64,000 nt of DNA. Source: Ctenosaura bakeri. Taxonomy: Eukaryota > Chordata > Lepidosauria > Squamata > Iguanidae. Shown one piece after another: positions 58,900 to 64,000 of the stretch. Position numbers and translations under genes: made by a program. The notes beneath the pieces are model-generated. The model was not told where the DNA came from, searched no databases, and saw only the letters and a program-made list of their open reading frames with translations. The first letter of the stretch is position 1; every line of letters starts with the position of its first letter. Location of the stretch: assembly GCA_948474755.1 (NCBI GenBank), contig CAOLHI010002525.1:124001-188000 (forward strand). The letters are read 5' to 3'.

Positions 58900-59740
58900 T
58901 GCAAAGTTACCCCTTTTCTCACAGGCTTCCCTTTTGAGCTATAATTCTCCACTTTTTCATGGAGGCATTGTCATCACAGGTAGACCCCCGGTCACCCACC
59001 TTTTGGGATAACAAAATCTACATAGATTTGAGATAGAATGGACTTACCAGCTACCAAGCACAAAACAGACATGAACTACACCAAAACAGTTCCGTATTTT
59101 CCTATTTTTATTTTTTTTTCTATCTTTTGTGAGACTCAAGAGGTTAGCATAAGGTCCGTAACTATCAGTTTCTGACCTGCTCATCTTCACCAGAGGTGCA
59201 TCATTTGCTTTAAAACTATAGCCAGTACTAAAAATGTGACATTCTGAACATTACAAATTCTGTAGATGCTATTGTCAGAACAGGCTGCTCTGTTTTTTAA
59301 TCAGCATTTGACCCTTTCAACAAACCCATAAGCCAGGACAGAAAACAAACACAAGCTTTGTTATTTACAAAAGTCTACTGTTGCAATTGCTGTGTTATAA
59401 ACTGCTAGACATTTTCCTGGGGCATAAACAGTTCTTTAAACCATTTTACTGGAGGGTGTTTCCCAGACCTCCCCCTCTAGCTCTGACAGTTGCTCTCAAA
59501 AAATCTATTTACAAATCACTCCACAATCATTTTCTGCTCTTCCTTCTTCTATGGGAAACCAACGTTTTAAGTTCTGGTCTTAGCTAGTCTCATCATGTCT
59601 ACACGGACATATCTCAACTGAAAAACAGGACCCATTTGTTCTCTTCGCCACTGCACAAGACAATGAGGCTCTAATATTTAAGTCTTGTTGCTTTGTTTCC
59701 CCCAAAAAGTGGGAGCAGCAGAACTTGGGGAAAATATGAT
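58900..59740. other. No gene recognised
   Basis: AT-rich sequence with a T run near 59108. Confidence 0.4.
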
Positions 59741-59742
59741 AT

Positions 59743-59780
<38 letters not shown>

Positions 59781-59782
59781 TT
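59743..59782. repeat. ACT trinucleotide array
   Basis: About thirteen TAC/ACT units. Confidence 0.96.
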
Positions 59783-59806
59783 TACTAAGTTTTCCAAGCT
59801 CTGAGT

Positions 59807-60199
59807 CAGAGCTTTCCAAACTTTTCATCTTGGTGACACACTTTTTAGACATGAATCGTTTTGCGACACACTAATTCAGTAAGTAATTCAGTAAGTGGAT
59901 GCAGCCCTTCCACCCGGGCCTGGCCTACTGACACCACCACCCTTGCCAGGGTCTTCCTTGGCCTGGGGCAGCAGTGGTGGGAGAAGCAGCCCCTCCACCT
60001 GGACCTGGCCTGTCACTGCCCTCGTAAAGGTCTTCCTTGGCTCGGGGTGGTGGTGGTGGGAGAGGCAGCCCCTTCACCTGGGCCTAGCCTGCCATGGTGG
60101 TGGGAATGTCAGCCCCTTCATCCATTATGTTCATGCAACACACCTACACACTGCAGCTGACACACTAATGTATCACAACACACCGTTTGGAAACTTCTG
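59807..60199. mobile_element. hAT-type MITE, 393 bp, decayed 8-bp duplication
   Basis: Ends CAGAGCTTTCCAAAC and GTTTGGAAACTTCTG are inverted repeats (two mismatches). The adjoining octamers CTCTGAGT and CTCTTAGA agree at six of eight positions. Subterminal 'gtgacacact' and its reverse-type 'tatcacaacacacc' match a common reptile hAT MITE. The core has about three GC-rich units of 79-85 bases ('gcagcccctccacctgg'). Confidence 0.78.
59901..60115. repeat. 79- to 85-bp minisatellite inside hAT MITE
   Basis: 'gcagcccytycacc' recurs at 59901, 59986 and 60065, with 'gtcttccttggc' and 'gtggtgggag' in between. Confidence 0.8.
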
Positions 60200-60477
60200 C
60201 TCTTAGAGGTGGGGAGAGTGAGCTCATGCTTAGAAATTGTAACACTAATGGAAAATTAACAGTTTTCATTGACTGTTAATATATAGTTGTGATTTATGTG
60301 AACACTGGTTATGGAGGTTTTGGGTTTTTTTTTTAAACTTGATGTTGTTGTTATGTTCAATGTTAATGTTAGAAAGATAGGGTTGACAATGGCATGTAAT
60401 ATATTGGCTGATACCATTGTTTGAAACTTTTTTTTTTGGTGAGGGGCTCCTTCAGCAGTTCTGTGTGGGGAGATTAA

Positions 60478-60645
60478 GGGCCTTTCTGCACTACACTGTT
60501 ATAGTGCTATTATTCTTTCAACATCCTGGGGAATTCTGGGGTTTGTATTTTACTGAGGCCAATGAGCTCTCCTTAATGTAATTACCATCAAGGGCTAATA
60601 GGGCTTGTTGTCAGTGCATTTGGAGGTGCTAGGTACAGAAAGGCT
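60478..60645 (+). mobile_element. GGCC-ended palindromic MITE, most complete copy
   Basis: Starts GGGCCTTTCTGCAC, then 'actgttatagtgctattatt', 'catcctggggaattctgggg', 'tgaggccaatgagctctcc', and ends 'ggtacagaaaggct', the complement of the start. The target duplication is unclear. Confidence 0.68.
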
Positions 60646-60909
60646 GTTTGCTAACCCCATACTTTACCTTCAAATACTGTGAACTGATTATGGGAAAATG
60701 GCATAACATTCTGCAAGTCATTTTGTTACTGAGTGCCCCCTCCAAGGAGATTTTGTAATAATTTTGTTATAATACCTTTTCACAATTCTAGGTGATTCCA
60801 TAAATCAAAAAGTTTGTGGGCCCTTACTTCACAGAGCATAGGATCTCTTCCTGTTACCAGTTCAGATATCTGTATGATTCATGTGGATTTTACATACATA
60901 CACATGTAT

Positions 60910-60965
60910 GAATTTATTTATTTATTTAAATTATTTATATCCTTCCTTCAGCCAAAAAAAGCTCC
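60910..60965 (-). repeat. TTTA repeat and LINE/SINE tail
   Basis: ATTT units followed by 'ttatatccttccttcagcc' look like a reversed 3' tail of a squamate retroelement. Confidence 0.5.
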
Positions 60966-60969
60966 CTAT

Positions 60970-63475
60970 AATATTTAAAGATTAAGTAGGCCATCAAATG
61001 CTGTCCTTAAAACATATGACTAAAATTTTGTGAGCTTTTGTTTCTTACCAGGATTGGTCTTATCATTAAGCAGGTCAAGGAAGTTCCTTTAGGTAGGAAA
61101 AAGCCACCACCATTTTCCTTGAATCCGATTAGTTAGCACACACTCTGCATCCCCTAATTTATTCCACTTGGCACAGCTACAATGAAGGATGCTGTCTGAT
61201 CAACAATGTTGAAGTAATATTCAATATTTTGTACTTGAAATTGGAGGAAGGGATGTTGAGTGTTCCTTAACCTCAAGCACCAAAATGTCTTTGGCCAGAC
61301 CTGTTCCTTAGCAACTTACTGTCAGAAAGCATTTGTCTACATAACAAAGCAATCAAGTGAAGAACTGGTAATACAAACACATGTCTTTAAAAGATAGCTC
61401 TTGGCTAAAAGATATTCTGGGGAATTGCCAAATGACCTTATGTGAGTTCATAGGGCAGGGCAGAGCGGAAGACAGGTACAGCAGACATGCATTTCCTCTC
61501 AGATATGCCCTCTAGAAAAAAAAAAAGTTGAGTACTGCTACAACTGACACTTTCCTCAGGAATTAACAAGTGGCAACACTCTTGAAAAACCCAACTTCTA
61601 CTTAAATTTCCCTCCAGTATTCATTACTTTTGTTCTCGGGTTGAGAACCATTACCTCAGGAGTACCCAAAGGGCCTTTTCACTGCTCTTAGGAGCTTGTA
61701 GTATTTGTTTAAAGAGATGCTCTCTAGATGAGAGAAGACGGCAGTAGAGAGAGAATGATTTAACCAGAGATTAAGGCAGGTATCAGAGCTGATTTTCTGA
61801 GGGCGGCAATAGACTAACGTTTTGTTTTGTTTTTTAGCTATAGAGAGGGCTGTTTGGTCCTATTTTTCATTTCCCAAAACTGTATTTTTTGTTTGTTTGT
61901 TCTGACTTCTCATTTGTTCCGTTTGTGCGATTTTGTTGTCCTTGTAATCTTCTCAGCAGAGCAGGGATCAGAAATGGAAAAGGAAACCTCAACAATGCAG
62001 ACTGGCCCCTAGGGAGCCAAGGGTGATTAATGGACAATTTTATGGCTCATTTGTAAAATGGGAAACTCTAACAGAGCAGTCTGTTTACTTTGTCCATACG
62101 ATTCATATCAGGAAGTGGGAGACCAGAAAAAAAAAAAAGGCAAAGTATATATCAAAGCATCAGATAGCCTGTGAAAACAAAAGCAAACAGCTTTTGGACA
62201 TTAGTATTAAAGAACCTAAACTACTGGAAGAATTATTACCAACACTGACTGTAGTGGAATGAAATAACACAACATTTTTCTTCCTACTTATTTGAGGAAT
62301 ATAAACTCAAACCTAATGATACATGAAAGCTTAATGGTGGTGGTTTCCAAGCTTTTTCCCGTTTTTGAGGAGATGGCTGGATCCTGACTAAAACCAGCTT
62401 GGTGGCTTAATGACTTTTTGGAGTTTCTCCATATATCCATGCACACTTGAGGCATTGTGGCTAGAATCTCAGACAATGGGAACAGCATCAAGAAGCCACT
62501 CATGTTTGCAAATCTCAGTAATGGCTCATTTTGCAAAACCCTTAAGCCAGAATATCTTGACTTTAAAGCCAATTTGGTCCCAGTGAAGTCAGTGGGGATG
62601 CATCAGCTTCAAACTAAATATTCTATTTTAACTGGGTTGAGAATATGTTTGTGATTCCAGGGAGCTGCCCCTTTTTTCTTTACTTGCCATTCTTAATTCT
62701 TCTTCTTAACTTTAAAGGAATGAAAGGGAGAGTCGGGGGAGGGAAACACATGGTAAGAATTAGACCAGTGCTTGCCAAGTCATGCTGTCACAAGGGCTGG
62801 TGCTTAATATACTGCTGCCACCATACAATGGCCATCAGATGTTACCTAGCTTTCAAGCATATGGGACCCACCACAGACAGTAGATGAAGAATAAGTGTTG
62901 ATGGAAGAAAAATATGTGATAAAGGTGGAAGATGAAGAAGAACTGTATCCTGTATGATTCATTTGTAGGTTCTTAATTCTCAGTAATGAAGCATATCTGG
63001 AAAAGCTTGAAAGAGGGTATATTCTTACTATTTGACGCCTATATGCAGGGATACCTTAGTTAATTAAGTTGATACATTCCTTGGCATTACTTCTTTAATG
63101 GAAAATTGATATTTGAGTCATAAACAAAATCAAAAGAGTAGGGATAGGTTCTTAAACTACAGAAAAGATCAGTTCAACATGTTTCATAATATTTTTCATT
63201 CAGAACTAGCGATATGCATGTCTGATGAAACAACCAGGCAAGTTAAGTCTTGAATAAGTAAACAAAAACATTTTGACCTTTGTAGGGACCACTTGAAGGC
63301 TTCTTCCACAATTCATCCAGAGATTACTTTTTCTTTCATTAGCCTCCTGTTGTAGTTGCTGTCGTCATTACCACTGCCACCACCATCACCAGTTTGGTAC
63401 CCCAATTTACAGATCTATTTTTTTTAACATAGTGGGAATAGCTGCTTAGGCAGCCTTATCTGCTGTCCTCTTTTC
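60970..63475. other. No gene recognised
   Basis: AT-rich DNA. Open frames of 60-94 codons overlap on both strands. The 79-codon frame at 62023-62262 is lysine-rich without a motif. Confidence 0.4.
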
Positions 63476-63479
63476 TCTC

Positions 63480-63770
63480 TATTGTGCTGCTCATTCATGC
63501 TCAGTACAGGCACACAGTACTACAGTAGTATTGGTCAGAGTAGGACTCTATTATTTCCCAGTTCCAGCTGTATTGGATAGTGTACTTCAAACATGCCTTT
63601 GCAACTTGATACCAAAACTTTCTGTTTATCTAGCTCTCCTTCACATTTTCCCAGTACTGCTACTTGTTAAAAACTTCCAGCTAAGCAGAGGATGACAAAG
63701 TAAGAGGGATGCTAAGCAGGCATAAAAAGCCTTTGTAAAATGAGCTCCACTGTCTGAGGCTTTGTGTATT
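63480..63770. repeat. Unclassified repeat shared with 56560-56830
   Basis: Shared ordered blocks include 'acatgcctttgcaacttg', 'atctagctctccttcac', 'cttccagctaagcagagga' and 'aggcataaaaagcctttgta'. Same orientation as the other copy. Confidence 0.55.
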
Positions 63771-63907
63771 GAGGTATGCCTATACTTTGTATACACTTGT
63801 AAAAAGTGGATCAGAAGAACTGGAAACTCTTTGGGCTGAGTGGTTACACTGAAACCCCCTTACACATGTATGATTCTGCTTTCCTAGTCTTATAATACAC
63901 TGACACA

Positions 63908-64000
63908 GGCTCTTTCTGCAGCTTATCTGCTTCCGGTGTGGTCACGCGGGGATCACATGAGCAGCCTCTTCCACAAGGCACTCATGCCTCCGCTGCTCCT
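63908..64000. mobile_element. GC-rich GGCC-ended MITE, cut by window end
   Basis: Starts GGCTCTTTCTGCAGC. It continues with 'gcggggatcacatgagcagc' and a CpG-rich core that follows the left part of the element at 16433. The right end lies outside the window. Confidence 0.7.

Overview
This window reads as nuclear DNA of a vertebrate, most likely a squamate reptile (lizard or snake). The reasoning is the repeat content: many copies of a tRNA-derived SINE with the squamate-style tail, a 5S-rRNA-derived SINE, CR1-type LINE 3' ends, a SPIN-like hAT transposon, and several families of palindromic non-autonomous DNA transposons. Base composition is AT-rich, with GC-rich islands that coincide almost exactly with DNA-transposon insertions. 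Nothing suggests bacterial, viral or organellar DNA. I cannot name the species.

No complete protein-coding gene is recognisable. The open reading frames are short, lack family motifs, and the GC-rich ones are by-products of hairpin-rich transposons. The window is best described as intergenic or deep intronic. Two places are exon-like. 46.20-46.72 kb is a repeat-free, CpG-containing block with splice-acceptor-like tracts on both strands. 52.08-52.30 kb is a 75-codon open segment behind an acceptor-like tract, ending in a stop. Neither can be assigned to a gene.

Layout. 0-7 kb: mostly unique AT-rich DNA with one SINE. 7-11 kb: a palindromic MITE, two SINEs, a CpG-containing patch, a CR1 fragment, and a large palindrome that may come from a Penelope-like retroelement and carries a hammerhead-like motif in each arm. 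13.8-17.2 kb: two GC-rich MITEs and a perfect 26-bp hairpin. 20-24.6 kb: a Tigger-like MITE, a SPIN-like hAT with a perfect 8-bp target duplication, and a second SINE family. 28.9-34.6 kb: a SINE cluster, a 968-bp hAT with a perfect 8-bp duplication, and a palindromic MITE. 36-50 kb: a GC-rich MITE, SINEs, a 5S-derived SINE, an (TTCC)n array, and repeat-free blocks that could be conserved noncoding DNA. 50.6-52.0 kb: an old LINE-like repeat split by a MITE and a CR1 tail. 55.5-58.2 kb: a 2.63-kb nested hAT, again with a perfect 8-bp duplication. 58.4-64 kb: a possible LTR, another hAT MITE, more GGCC-ended MITEs, and one cut by the window edge.

The most interesting theme is a cohort of at least nine GC-rich or palindromic elements. 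They share a terminus close to GGCC-N-TTTCTGCAC but have different interiors. Two carry clean 3-bp TAA or TTA duplications, which suggests mobilisation by one PIF/Harbinger-type transposase. A second theme is repeated expansion of roughly 80-bp minisatellites inside unrelated DNA transposons. These are readings by eye; no database comparison was possible.
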